DNA of 64,000 nt from JAEXOD01 sp963667875 (lineage in GTDB: Bacteria > Bacteroidota > Ignavibacteria > Ignavibacteriales > Melioribacteraceae). Of the stretch, positions 45,801 to 55,198 are shown piece by piece; positions within the stretch are counted from its first letter, which is position 1; every line of letters begins with the position of its first letter. The position numbers and the translations under genes are program-made. The stretch is taken from positions 372,001 to 436,000 of the forward strand of contig CAXXGC010000013.1 in the NCBI GenBank assembly GCA_963667875.2. Reading direction: 5' to 3'. Below the pieces are notes generated by a model. It did no database searches, was not told where the DNA came from, and saw only the letters and a program-made list of their open reading frames with translations.

Positions 45801-47116
45801 ATAATATAAACAAATCATTATTTTTTGCCGAAAACAGTAACATTAAGGCTAATGAAGTATATTATAACATTTTTACTGATGATTTAAACAATAATGGTGT
45901 TTTGGAATTTTGTTTGCCGGTTAATAATTATCTCAAATTTTATGAAATAACTAATTCACAAGCAGCTGTTCCAGTTAATTTTACCGGATATAGTATTGAT
46001 ACAAATTCAGTATATCTTAAGTGGAATTCATCAGGGAGTAAAACGTATATTTATAAAGGGTTATCTGCTGATAATATTGTATTGTTAGATTCCACAACAT
46101 CGCAATATTATTATGATAATAATATTATCAATAATAAAAATTATTATTACGTTTTAAAATCATTGGATGTTTCTAAAGAAGTCAGTTTATCTGATTTTAG
46201 CAGCTCAATTAATGTTTTAGTTCACAAGCCTATTAAATTGACTAGTATTGATTCAAACAATGGCGAAAGTATAATATTAAATTATTCGGGTAAAATAAAT
46301 ACGGCTATTTTGGATTTACATTCATTTATCCTTAATAATAATGTAAAACCTTCATCAATAAGTATTAATTCGGAAACATCGTATATTCTTAATTTTAATC
46401 CGGTTCTTTCCGATGGAAACTATAAGTTATATACAAATTCTTTAACCGATTTTTATGGTTCACCAATTAAAAACGATTCAATAATTTTTAACGTTATTAA
46501 CCAGCCAACATATCAAGAGTTTTACATTGAATCGTATGAAATTTTAAATGCCAATAATATTAGAATAAGTTTTAATTTGCCGTTAAATGAATCCAGCGCA
46601 ATTGAAAAACAAAATTATTACTTTTCACCTGATAATGTGATAAACAATATTTCATTTGTCAGCGGCAGCAGTAATAAATCAATTATTATCTCAGTTGCTA
46701 ATCCGGTTCAAAGTACAGGTATTACACAAACCGTACAATTGGAAAATATTTATTCTTCTGCTGCTTCAGGTGGTATAAAGATTAATGAAGGTGCCGGAAG
46801 TTATGTGGTTTTTTCTACATTTGCTTCTAATTTATCCGATGTTTATGTTTATCCAAATCCTTACACAGCAGCTAATAATGAACTAATTTATTTTGCAAAT
46901 TTGACTGAAAAGGCAAATATTATTATTTTTGACATTCGCGGTAATAAAATTAATGAATTAACCGAAAATGACGGCAATGGGGGAGTTTCGTGGAATTTAA
47001 CCGATATGAACGGAAATAAAATACCGTCCGGAATATATATTTACAGAGCGGCTTCCGTAGATAATAACAACAATGAAAAAGAAGTTAAACTTGGCAAATT
47101 TGCCGTTACTAGATAA
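42875..47116 (+). CDS. Secreted subtilisin-like S8 peptidase with C-terminal sorting tail
   Basis: About 1413 aa from the ATG at 42875 (an ATG at 42863 overlaps purF). Numbering from the latter, there is a signal peptide (about 5-22, ending VQAQ), a pro-region, and an S8 domain (about 130-455) with D157, H237 and S391 in DTGID, GHGTW and GTSASAP. Then follow beta-rich segments, FG-GAP-like repeats (DFNNNGKMDF, DIDGDSKTE, DFDGDGQNDL), an FN3-like part near 1040-1110, Big-like domains and a C-terminal ~85-residue tail (YPNPY, IFDIRGNKI, GIYIYRA) of the Por/T9SS or FlgD-like type. A surface or released protease is likely. Its target is unknown. Confidence 0.93.
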   Translation: MIKKIFIFLFVVSCVQAQNSFLVKYKSQIDNYSIEKSIQNITEKTKLLSKSNLSNSPNEQFIKPLNPYFYSKNEAIGKLFIVNFKSSEDNNTARNLFDTDNNIEYTEINNTLKIDYVPNDSLINQQWALEKIGAFNAWETTKGSKDILIAIIDTGIDYLHPDLAPNLFVNNQEDLNRNGILDAGDINNIDDDGNGFTDDVIGWDFTDRIGFPFSSSGGDYLGWDNDPNDEYGHGTWVAGVIGAVSNNKTGVSGIVPNALMLNVRTFDPTGYGEEDDAAAGILYAVQMGAKVINMSFGDKNFSMVLRDVIQFAYQQGIVLVGSAGNSTSNLPHYPSSYQGVISTGATDYRDYLGSFSNTGSTIDLVAPGVNLVTTDRDDSYRQFSGTSASAPVVTGSAALLLSIDNFSPDEICQILKSTSDDLGSSGWDESFGTGRINLSTAVTVKAPADIRIISPRQDFATDSDSIDVRATILSGYFQKYELYFGEGLNPTTWKSLIDNGQYQFSDKIIYTLKTKTLKDSVYCMRLVVYLQNGRTIEERTNFYIDRTPPEIQLVNLADAFYGSTPTVLGSIYTNEICTSFMHYRIKGESEFKIIALDGFSTNNLFFKQMHYGFIPIPIALPNTTYEIFFEAKNLTGKVSYLYNQNTYFEITTDKSIFNTSVSEKNYQLPLGRIYDNSIGLLGANTKSVLINEVANSADLQIYKFNGINFDKIDSLKNRLIPKSAGDFNNNGKMDFLSYFYPKASIDEQTTINGTKFITKFADSTAIFRPILANDIDGDSKTELLVFTNDTTLTIYEITTDLKLNVEKKLTNFSAVSEVLNYKNAFGSPNAVITTGVAGTNSKEIWVVDTEGDLISYNIDGQNSYNNGIFISTSFYGVKNILSAGDFDGDGQNDLAVLLESSEDVDIAPFKLLLVLNIKNNQLNVVFQKVLIDPSIQFSSLGIKPKSSIKFADLTGNSNDELIVMTYPYSYIFANQNNINKSLFFAENSNIKANEVYYNIFTDDLNNNGVLEFCLPVNNYLKFYEITNSQAAVPVNFTGYSIDTNSVYLKWNSSGSKTYIYKGLSADNIVLLDSTTSQYYYDNNIINNKNYYYVLKSLDVSKEVSLSDFSSSINVLVHKPIKLTSIDSNNGESIILNYSGKINTAILDLHSFILNNNVKPSSISINSETSYILNFNPVLSDGNYKLYTNSLTDFYGSPIKNDSIIFNVINQPTYQEFYIESYEILNANNIRISFNLPLNESSAIEKQNYYFSPDNVINNISFVSGSSNKSIIISVANPVQSTGITQTVQLENIYSSAASGGIKINEGAGSYVVFSTFASNLSDVYVYPNPYTAANNELIYFANLTEKANIIIFDIRGNKINELTENDGNGGVSWNLTDMNGNKIPSGIYIYRAASVDNNNNEKEVKLGKFAVTR

Positions 47117-47127
47117 ATGAGGAAATA

Positions 47128-48069
47128 ATGAGTTTTTTTAAGAATCTTAATTTTGATAAATTAAAAGATGGTCTAAACAAAACACGTGACAAAATATTTA
47201 CCAAAATTACTGAAACTATAACCGGAAAAGCAAAAATTGATGAAAGTACTTTAGATGAATTGGAAGAAATTTTAGTTACTTGCGACATCGGTTATGATAC
47301 TGCATCCAAAATTATTGAACAAGCTAGAATTGAATTTAAGAAAGATAAAGAACGTACAAAAGAAACTTTATTGCAAATTATCCGTACAGAATTAAAAAAT
47401 GTACTTGTACAAAAAACCGATGCTAAAACGGAATACGAATTAGTGAGCAAATTTAAACCGTTTGTAATACTTGTAGTAGGCGTTAATGGGGCCGGCAAAA
47501 CAACCACTATTGGTAAACTGGCACATAATTATAAAAAAGCCGGATTAAACGTTGTAATAGGCTCTGCAGACACTTTTAGAGCTGCTGCAAACGAACAGCT
47601 TGAAATTTGGGCTCAACGGGCCGGTGTTGAAATATTAATGAAAGAATCGGGAGCAGATCCTTCATCGGTGGCTTTTGATACATTAACTTTGGCAAAAAAA
47701 ACAAATGCCGATATTGTAATAATTGATACTGCCGGAAGATTGCATACAAAACATAATCTTATGGAAGAATTAAGAAAAATTAAAAAAGTAATGAGTAAAG
47801 TACTTGATTATGCTCCTAACGAGATTTTTTTGGTGGTTGATGGGAACACAGGTCAAAACGCTTTAATACAAGCCGACGAGTTTTCGAAATATACCGATTT
47901 AACTGGTTTAATTGTTACTAAATTAGATGGAACTGCTAAAGGTGGTGTTATTTTTCAAATTTCAGCTCAACAAAATATTCCTGTTCGTTACATTGGAGTT
48001 GGCGAGGGAATTGAAGATTTACAAACTTTTGACGCCGATAATTTTGTAAACGCTTTATTCGATTTATAA
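47128..48069 (+). CDS. ftsY: Signal recognition particle receptor FtsY
   Basis: 313 aa SRP GTPase. An N domain (about 1-95) precedes the G domain with GVNGAGKTTTIGKLA (P-loop), DTFRAAA, DTAGRLHTK and TKLDGTAKGG. The acidic A domain of E. coli FtsY is absent, as in many bacteria. It docks SRP-ribosome complexes at the membrane. A GAGGAA ribosome site precedes the ATG, 11 bp after the peptidase stop. Confidence 0.97.
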   Translation: MSFFKNLNFDKLKDGLNKTRDKIFTKITETITGKAKIDESTLDELEEILVTCDIGYDTASKIIEQARIEFKKDKERTKETLLQIIRTELKNVLVQKTDAKTEYELVSKFKPFVILVVGVNGAGKTTTIGKLAHNYKKAGLNVVIGSADTFRAAANEQLEIWAQRAGVEILMKESGADPSSVAFDTLTLAKKTNADIVIIDTAGRLHTKHNLMEELRKIKKVMSKVLDYAPNEIFLVVDGNTGQNALIQADEFSKYTDLTGLIVTKLDGTAKGGVIFQISAQQNIPVRYIGVGEGIEDLQTFDADNFVNALFDL

Positions 48070-48090
48070 AATATAATTTTTGGCTTTTAT

Positions 48091-48291
48091 ATGTTAATGA
48101 AAAAATTGAAACATAAAACATTTAATTATGAGCCAAGATTTTATAAACCTGAAAACGATCCTGAATTAAAAAGAAGACATAATATTAAATTTGCATATAA
48201 CAGCAAACTAAAATCAAAAAAAAAAATTCCAATTGGTCTGCTTATAATATTTATTATTATTGTTTTAGTATATCTAAAATTGGCAGGGTAG
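48091..48291 (+). CDS. Small C-terminally anchored membrane protein
   Basis: 66 aa: a basic, tyrosine-containing N-terminal half (KTFNYEPRFYKPENDPELK) and one C-terminal transmembrane helix (about 47-64, PIGLLIIFIIIVLVYL). It is 21 bp after ftsY and has the same codon style, so it is probably co-expressed. I recognise no named family. The start may be ATG at 48091 or at 48097. Confidence 0.75.
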   Translation: MLMKKLKHKTFNYEPRFYKPENDPELKRRHNIKFAYNSKLKSKKKIPIGLLIIFIIIVLVYLKLAG

Positions 48292-48413
48292 CAGACGTTA
48301 TTTCAAATCATTTCACCGACATTCATAATTTTCTAAACATAATTTCAATTGCATTTTGAATAAACATTATTTATTTTATAAATATGAATAAATAATCTCT
48401 CATACTTAAAGTA

Positions 48414-48489
48414 AACAACAGTATAGTAAGAGTTTGTTGTTGTGGAGTTTGAGCGGCAGAGAATTCTACTAATAATGTTAAATAACATT
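48414..48489 (+). promoter_or_regulatory. Inverted repeats upstream of the NACHT gene
   Basis: AACAACA (48414-48420) pairs with TGTTGTT (48435-48441), and AATGTTA (48474-48480) pairs with TAACATT (48483-48489) around AA. They lie 40-115 bp before the NACHT ATG. These could be operators or leader hairpins; no regulator is adjacent. Confidence 0.3.
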
Positions 48490-48528
48490 GTTTAAAATTA
48501 TCAAATACAACAACAAATTTAATTATTT

Positions 48529-51210
48529 ATGATTACGATAATTACTTCTTTGGTACTATTAATTTGTCTCATTATATGTATAATTTTATCAATCAGGGTT
48601 TGGTTGAAAAAAAAAGAATATACAAGGCAAAAGTTTGCTTTTTATTCCACAACAATTATTTTTGCGTTTTTAGGCACTACTGTTGCAAGTGTTTTTAATG
48701 GGGAAGCACCTTGGCAAAGCGCAATTTATGTTGTATATAGAATTTTAGGTATTAATTATGTACCTCATATTACTGGACCAATAGAGTATCTTTTTATTTT
48801 TGGATTGTTCTATTTAGCAATTAATACTATTAAGCAGTTTTATAATAATTGGGATGGGCAAATTTCAGTAGAATCGATGAACCTTATTAGAAGAAACGTG
48901 CCTATTGGTTTAAGAATTGAGAGTATGATGGAATTTAAAAGAATTATTAATAGATTACCTGTACCCGAAATATATAGTCCAACAGATACTTCAAAACTGA
49001 TTAACACACTTCAATCACCAAAAGATACTCTTTCATGGCATTTTCAGGCGCGTGAATTAATAATGTTAAAAAGTAATAGTTATCATTTTGATTTAAATAA
49101 TTGGCATGACCAAAAATTTTGTTGGGTAGGGGAAAATAAAAAAACAAAAGATATTGTATTTTTGATGTGCGTTTCCAAATCACCTACACTCACAGAATTT
49201 CAAAACTATACTGAGTATGTACAAACATATTTAATTAAAAATGATAAGTTGGATCAAAATGTAATATTATTATGTGCAATAAAAGAAGATTATCCAAATG
49301 AAAATATTGAGTTAAACGGTTTTACAATAGATATCCATTGCGAAAAAACGTTATTAGATGACCTAATTGATTTTACAGAATATATTGATGATGTAAAATA
49401 TCGTGTTGAAAAAGAGAAATTACCTGATTCATCTTTTTGTTTGGCTGATATTTATACAATTTCTAATTTTACTACTGAAGATAGTTCTATTGTACAAAAT
49501 GATATTGAAGCTTATCTAAAATGTTGGTTGGATGATTCTAGACAAAGGCAGTTAGCACTCCTTGGAGAATATGGACAAGGGAAAAGTACTTGTTCATTAC
49601 TCTTTACTTATCACCTCATGTTCAATAGTACATATAATAAAAAAAGATTTCCAATTATTTTAGAATTGCGTGGAAAAAGTCCGCGTGATATGTCTACAAT
49701 AGATTTGATAGCAACCTGGGCCGCAAGATATAATATAAATCCAAATGCACTTATGAAACTTCTTATTGCAGGTAGATTACTTTTAATACTTGAAGGTTTT
49801 GATGAAATGGCTCTTATTGGAAATATGGAAATGCGATTAAATCACTTCCGAACGTTGTGGCAATTTTGTTTTCCAAATTCTAAAATATTAATTACTGGTA
49901 GACCAAATTTTTTTCTGGACGATATGGAAATGAAAGCTGCTTTAGGGATTAAGAAATCCTCAACAGGGCACCCTTTTTGCCAAGCATTACTGTTAGCTCC
50001 GTTTAATATTCCACAAATAGAATATTCATTAAGATATTTATCTGATAAAGTACGTAAAGAAATAATTTCGCTCGCTAAAAGAGATATAAAATTCTTTGAA
50101 ATTGTCAGCAGACCATCTTTACTGTTTATTGTTGGTTTATTATGGGAAAAAGAAAATCTTTCAAAGTATAAGGATAATATTAATTCTGCTTTTGTAATTA
50201 GTCTATTTATAAAAAATAGTTATAGAAGACAAGGTGTAAAAATTTCTGATGGTATAGATTTTATGGCACTTAATACAAGCGAAAGAGAATATTTTATGAG
50301 TGGTATAGCAACTTATATTGCTGTTAATTCATTGCCAAATCAAATATCTAAAGAGCAATTATATGATGTTATTGAAAGACTATTTAAGAATATTCCAGAG
50401 AGTGTTTCTGAGATGGATGCAATATCTGGAGAAGTAACTAGACCTTTAAAATCTAGAATGTCTGGTGATGAAAATGCAATTGAACATATTAATACAGATG
50501 TACGGGCATGCGGATTGTTAATATCAGATCCTACAAAATCTGGTTCGTTCAGATTTGCACACAAATCTTTTATGGAATATTTATTTGCAGAAGTTGTTGC
50601 CATACATATGACAAAAGATTTTCATACTGAAAAAATTATTGAGTTAAATTGTGCAATTATTAAATCGACTGATACAATCATAAATAAATTTTTTGAAAAT
50701 ACTGAATTTCATCCAATATTTTCGGAGCTGTTATCAAGTTTTTTAACTAAAGATAAATTATTATCAGAACTTGAATTATGTAGAAATTTATTTAATTTTT
50801 TTGTGATGAACAATCCTAAATCAATTGTAATGAAACTAATTAAAAAATATGAGATTATCGTATTAAAGTATCATTTAATAATTGAGACCTATTCAAATAA
50901 TTTTTGGATGAGACAAAGTTTAGGTTTCATTCCAATAATTATTTTCTCATTTATATATTATTCTATGGGAAATTATATAATAGATAATTTTATTAAAGAG
51001 GGGTACGCTAAACGATTATTCATGGTTTTATTCAACTTGTTCTTCGTATTTTTACCTTTATCAACTAGCTTGACTACTACAAAAAGGCTAAAAATTAAAT
51101 CGTGGTATCATTGTTGTAAAGATATTGGAATTGATGATGAAATAATTAGAAATGTTATTGGATTAAAACCAACACAATATTTAAAAACCAAAAATGAATA
51201 CTATCAATAA
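48529..51210 (+). CDS. Membrane-anchored NACHT NTPase, putative immune protein
   Basis: 893 aa. Two to three hydrophobic helices at the N-terminus (4-23, about 40-55, 84-101) precede an unassigned domain (about 165-300) and a NACHT NTPase: P-loop GEYGQGKS (346-353), Walker B LILEGFDE with D425 and E426, and sensor ITGRP (455-459). A winged-helix-like end (FAHKSFMEYLFA, 676-687) follows, then helices and two more transmembrane segments (about 797-820, 828-848). NACHT/STAND ATPases act as phage-sensing immune switches in many bacteria. The gene stands alone between ftsY and a ClC channel, with no effector or repeat module. Function is inferred, not shown. Confidence 0.85.
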   Translation: MITIITSLVLLICLIICIILSIRVWLKKKEYTRQKFAFYSTTIIFAFLGTTVASVFNGEAPWQSAIYVVYRILGINYVPHITGPIEYLFIFGLFYLAINTIKQFYNNWDGQISVESMNLIRRNVPIGLRIESMMEFKRIINRLPVPEIYSPTDTSKLINTLQSPKDTLSWHFQARELIMLKSNSYHFDLNNWHDQKFCWVGENKKTKDIVFLMCVSKSPTLTEFQNYTEYVQTYLIKNDKLDQNVILLCAIKEDYPNENIELNGFTIDIHCEKTLLDDLIDFTEYIDDVKYRVEKEKLPDSSFCLADIYTISNFTTEDSSIVQNDIEAYLKCWLDDSRQRQLALLGEYGQGKSTCSLLFTYHLMFNSTYNKKRFPIILELRGKSPRDMSTIDLIATWAARYNINPNALMKLLIAGRLLLILEGFDEMALIGNMEMRLNHFRTLWQFCFPNSKILITGRPNFFLDDMEMKAALGIKKSSTGHPFCQALLLAPFNIPQIEYSLRYLSDKVRKEIISLAKRDIKFFEIVSRPSLLFIVGLLWEKENLSKYKDNINSAFVISLFIKNSYRRQGVKISDGIDFMALNTSEREYFMSGIATYIAVNSLPNQISKEQLYDVIERLFKNIPESVSEMDAISGEVTRPLKSRMSGDENAIEHINTDVRACGLLISDPTKSGSFRFAHKSFMEYLFAEVVAIHMTKDFHTEKIIELNCAIIKSTDTIINKFFENTEFHPIFSELLSSFLTKDKLLSELELCRNLFNFFVMNNPKSIVMKLIKKYEIIVLKYHLIIETYSNNFWMRQSLGFIPIIIFSFIYYSMGNYIIDNFIKEGYAKRLFMVLFNLFFVFLPLSTSLTTTKRLKIKSWYHCCKDIGIDDEIIRNVIGLKPTQYLKTKNEYYQ

Positions 51211-51307
51211 AATAGATATTATAAGCTAATAATTTTGGAATTTTAACTTAGTTTACATAATATACATTATAGGACTTTAAAATATTAAACACTTATAACA
51301 TAATAAG

Positions 51308-53119
51308 TTACATCTCAATATCTTTTGGGCCCATTAGCAGCCATTTTTGATATCTGTTTAAAATGTCTATTCTATATACTATTCCAATTAATTTATTATC
51401 AACTGAACTAATAACCGGTAAATATTCCAAATCGCTTGCTTCAAGAATTTTTAACGCTTGATCTGCCGTATGATCTTCTTTAACCGAAATTACATTTTGA
51501 GTCATTAAATCACGTGCTACTAAAAATTGTGAGATTAGCTGAGTTTCTTCATTTAACACTGCGTCTCTTAAATCCTTAAACATAATTTGTCCAACCAAAT
51601 TTTCATTGTCATCGGTAACTAATAACGAGTTTAATCTAATACCTTTTATCTTATTTATTACGGTATAATAAGCAGTATTATTATGAACTACATCATATTC
51701 TTTTGATAACATGTCGCGAACAAACATTTTTTGCAAAATTGAGACCTTACGTCCGTATATGTCAATTTCTCTGCCTTCGCGTATAAATTTAAGAGTATAT
51801 AAAGATCCTTTTAAAATTGATTTGGAAACTGTTGTTGAGATAATAATTGTTAACATTAAAGGTAAAATAATTTGATAATTATTTGTCATTTCAAAAGTCA
51901 TTATTAAAGCAGTTAATGAGGCGTTTGTTGTACCGGCAACAACTCCGGCCATTCCAACCATTGCATAAGCACCGGCAGGTGCAGCTATTGACGGAAACAA
52001 ATGATTTACTAATAACCCAAACAAACCACCTAACATTGCTCCTGTAACTAAACTTGGTGCAAATGTACCGCCATTGCCGCCGGATCCGATTGTTGCGGCT
52101 GTTGCAATTGGCTTTAGAAATAAAACTCCCACTAAAATATAAACTGCTACATGGCTTTCTGCGGGGTCAATAATAACATAGCTAAATCCGTACAACTGTG
52201 GCAAATAAATAGCTATAATGCCTACAATTAAGCCTCCAATTGCAGGTTTAATTATAGGATGAACCTGTTTTAATTTTTTAAAAATATCGGTTATCCAATA
52301 AAACACTTTTACAAAATAAACCGATATTAACCCCGATAATAAACCTAATACAATATAAAAAATAAGTTCATAATTAGATAACAATTCGTATGGCGGAATT
52401 TTGAATGCCGGTTCATTTCCAATATAACTTCTTGAAAGTGCCGTTGCAAAAACCGAAGCAATTATAATAGGACTAAATGTCTGCGCTCTAAAAGAACGCA
52501 AAATAATTTCCATAGCAAATAATGCTCCGCCTAAAGGTGCATTAAAAGCCGCTGCTAACCCTGCAGCCGCACCGCAACCTACAAGAATTTTTAATCTGTC
52601 AGTTGAAAGATGTAAAAATTGCCCAAAAGCTGAACCTATTGAAGCTCCAATTTGAACAATCGGTCCTTCTTTACCCCCTGCTCCCCCGCTGCCAATACTA
52701 ATTGCTGTACCAATAATCTTTTTTACTGCTATTGACCACTTAATAATGCCCGATTTTGTTGCAACGGCATCCATTACACTTGGAATCCCTTCTCCCGTCT
52801 CCCCTTTTTCAAAATAATATGCAAATATACCAACTAGCAAACCGCCAATTGCAGGTAAAGATATAACAATTAAAATAACAGGTATACTTTTTATATTTAA
52901 TAACGAGTCAGAGTTAAAAAATGCGGCAGGATAATCATAAAATAGATGTTTAATAAAAATAATAGTCTCATGAAAAATAATTGCTCCTATACCTGCTAAA
53001 ATTCCTGTTGCCCCACCCAAAATCAGCAGATACGATTCTTGTGAAAATGATATTTTCGAAAAGAAAATATCAATTAAGAATCTTAAATCCTGTAGTTTTT
53101 TATTTTTAGAATTAAACAA
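51308..53119 (-). CDS. ClC-family chloride channel/antiporter with CBS domains
   Basis: 603 aa. The ClC membrane domain (about 25-460) has GEGIP (usual GSGIP), GKEGP with gating E151, and GSGGNGGTFAPSL. The gating Glu suggests proton-coupled exchange. A cytoplasmic tail with two CBS domains (about 480-600; the second at ARDLMTQNVISV) may bind adenine nucleotides. The start is TTG at 53119, preceded by CAGG; no ATG near it gives the N-terminus. It is last of the long minus-strand run. Confidence 0.92.
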   Translation of the reverse strand: MFNSKNKKLQDLRFLIDIFFSKISFSQESYLLILGGATGILAGIGAIIFHETIIFIKHLFYDYPAAFFNSDSLLNIKSIPVILIVISLPAIGGLLVGIFAYYFEKGETGEGIPSVMDAVATKSGIIKWSIAVKKIIGTAISIGSGGAGGKEGPIVQIGASIGSAFGQFLHLSTDRLKILVGCGAAAGLAAAFNAPLGGALFAMEIILRSFRAQTFSPIIIASVFATALSRSYIGNEPAFKIPPYELLSNYELIFYIVLGLLSGLISVYFVKVFYWITDIFKKLKQVHPIIKPAIGGLIVGIIAIYLPQLYGFSYVIIDPAESHVAVYILVGVLFLKPIATAATIGSGGNGGTFAPSLVTGAMLGGLFGLLVNHLFPSIAAPAGAYAMVGMAGVVAGTTNASLTALIMTFEMTNNYQIILPLMLTIIISTTVSKSILKGSLYTLKFIREGREIDIYGRKVSILQKMFVRDMLSKEYDVVHNNTAYYTVINKIKGIRLNSLLVTDDNENLVGQIMFKDLRDAVLNEETQLISQFLVARDLMTQNVISVKEDHTADQALKILEASDLEYLPVISSVDNKLIGIVYRIDILNRYQKWLLMGPKDIEM

Positions 53120-53134
53120 TAAATTTAACCTGAT

Positions 53135-53980
53135 TTAGTATTTATAAAATCCTTCACCGGATTTTTTACCTAATTTTTTTGCGGCAACCATCTTTTTTAA
53201 TAAAGGACAAGGTCTGTATTTAGGATCATTAAATCCTGTGTACAATACATTCATAATATTTAAACAGATATCCAAACCGATAAAATCGGCTAATTCCAAT
53301 GGTCCCATTGGTAAATTTGCACCTAATTTCATAACCGAATCAATATCTTTTATCGAAGCAACACCTTCATAAACTGCAAAAATGGCTTCATTTATCATTG
53401 GAATCAAAATTCTATTTGCAATAAAACCCGGATAATCATTTACAACAACCGGAACTTTATTAATACTTTTAACAATTTCAATAACTTTTTCATAGGTTTC
53501 TGTGCTGGTTGCATGACCTTTAATAACTTCAACTAATTTCATAATTGTTACAGGATTCATAAAATGCATTCCAATAAATAATTCGGGACGAATATTTACC
53601 TGTAATTCGGTTATTGAGATTGAAGAAGTATTGGTTGCAAATATGCATTCGGGTTTAACTAATTGGTGTATAGTTTTATATAATAATAACTTAGCATCTT
53701 TATCTTCATAAATAGCTTCAATTACTAAATCGGTGTTATATAAAATACTTTCAATTTTTGTATTGGGTATTATTTTTTTTAAAGCCGTTTCTTTTGCTTC
53801 TAAATTAATTAATCCTCTTCTTATTTGTTTATCCAAATCTTTATCAATCATACTTAAAGATTTATTTAATATTTCTTTATTAACATCAAATAATTCAATT
53901 GAATAACCAAACTGAGCAAAAACTAAAGCAATACCCCGCCCCATTGTACCACAACCTATAACAGCAATGTTTTGAATCAT
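53135..53980 (-). CDS. 3-hydroxybutyryl-CoA dehydrogenase
   Basis: 281 aa. The Rossmann fingerprint IAVIGCGTMGRGIALVFAQ opens the protein. The catalytic His is in GMHFMNPV and ANRILIPMINEA starts the C-terminal dimerisation domain. It oxidises or reduces 3-hydroxyacyl-CoA with NAD(P). It follows a thiolase by 11 bp, so the pair can run acetoacetyl-CoA to 3-hydroxybutyryl-CoA in short-chain acyl-CoA metabolism. No crotonase is nearby. Confidence 0.95.
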   Translation of the reverse strand: MIQNIAVIGCGTMGRGIALVFAQFGYSIELFDVNKEILNKSLSMIDKDLDKQIRRGLINLEAKETALKKIIPNTKIESILYNTDLVIEAIYEDKDAKLLLYKTIHQLVKPECIFATNTSSISITELQVNIRPELFIGMHFMNPVTIMKLVEVIKGHATSTETYEKVIEIVKSINKVPVVVNDYPGFIANRILIPMINEAIFAVYEGVASIKDIDSVMKLGANLPMGPLELADFIGLDICLNIMNVLYTGFNDPKYRPCPLLKKMVAAKKLGKKSGEGFYKY

Positions 53981-53991
53981 AGTTTACCAAT

Positions 53992-55170
53992 TTAATTGTA
54001 ATTTTTAACAATCAAGGATGAGGCTTCACCACCACCAATACATAAAGAAGCAACACCATATTCTACATTTTTTCTTTTCATTTGGTGTATTAAAGAAACC
54101 AAAATACGTGCTCCACTGGCCCCTATTGGATGTCCTAATGCAATTGCACCGCCGTTAACATTAACAATATCGGTCGATAAATTTAGGATTTTGTTAACTG
54201 CAAGTAAAACAACGGCAAATGCTTCATTTATTTCGAATAATCCTATTTTTTCAATAGGTAAATTTGCTTTTTTTAATACTTTTTGAATTGCATCGGCAGG
54301 AGCTGTGGTAAATTCGATAGGAGCTTTTGATGCTGATGCTTGAGCAACAATTTCAACTAAAGGAGTAAGTCCAAGTTTTAAGGCAGTTTTTTCGCTCATA
54401 ATTAAAACGGCAGCAGCTCCATCGTTAAGTTTTGACGCATTTGCAGCCGTCACTACGCCATTTTTATCAAAGGCAGGTCTCAATACAGGTATTTTATCAA
54501 AATTAACGTTCTTAGGCTCTTCATCTTCGTTTATAATAAAATCGCCTTGTTTGGTTTTTACAGCAATCGGAACAATCTCATCCTTAAATTTACCTTCACT
54601 AATAGCATTTAAAGCTCTGTTATACGATAAAATGGCATATTCATCAAGGGCAGCTCTTGTTAAAGAATAATCTTTAGCACAAACTTCGGCACAATTTCCC
54701 ATATGCATATCATTAAAAACATCCCATAAACCATCTAATATAATAGAATCGGTAATTTTCCCATTGCCAAGACGTAATCCTTGTCGAGCCTCGGATAATA
54801 AATATGGAGCATTACTCATACTTTCCATACCCCCGGCAATTATGATATCAGCATCTCCTGTTTGAATGGCTTGATGTGCTAACATAACAGCTTTTAACCC
54901 GCTTCCACACATTTTATTAATAGTTAATGATTCTGTTTTGTTAGATAATCCGGAATAAATTGTAGCCTGTCTTGCCGGAGCTTGTCCTTGGCCGGAGGAA
55001 AGTACATTGCCCATTATGACTTCATCTATTTTTAAGCTATCCAGTTTACCGTCAGATAGAATTGCTTTAATTACAACTGCTCCTAATTTGGATGCCGATA
55101 GCGAGGATAAACTTCCTAAAAAAGAACCGATTGGTGTCCTTTTTGCAGTTGTAATTACAACCTTTTGCAT
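53992..55170 (-). CDS. Acetyl-CoA acetyltransferase (thiolase)
   Basis: 392 aa, normal thiolase length. The nucleophile is C88 in KMCGSGLKAVM; the second active His is in ALGHPIGASGAR, and the second Cys is in SLCIGGGEAS. NEAFAVV completes the signature. It condenses two acetyl-CoA or cleaves acetoacetyl-CoA. It is paired with the dehydrogenase downstream and lies 28 bp after ricT. Confidence 0.96.
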   Translation of the reverse strand: MQKVVITTAKRTPIGSFLGSLSSLSASKLGAVVIKAILSDGKLDSLKIDEVIMGNVLSSGQGQAPARQATIYSGLSNKTESLTINKMCGSGLKAVMLAHQAIQTGDADIIIAGGMESMSNAPYLLSEARQGLRLGNGKITDSIILDGLWDVFNDMHMGNCAEVCAKDYSLTRAALDEYAILSYNRALNAISEGKFKDEIVPIAVKTKQGDFIINEDEEPKNVNFDKIPVLRPAFDKNGVVTAANASKLNDGAAAVLIMSEKTALKLGLTPLVEIVAQASASKAPIEFTTAPADAIQKVLKKANLPIEKIGLFEINEAFAVVLLAVNKILNLSTDIVNVNGGAIALGHPIGASGARILVSLIHQMKRKNVEYGVASLCIGGGEASSLIVKNYN

Positions 55171-55198
55171 TAAAACCTTTAAGTAATTTTAATAATTT

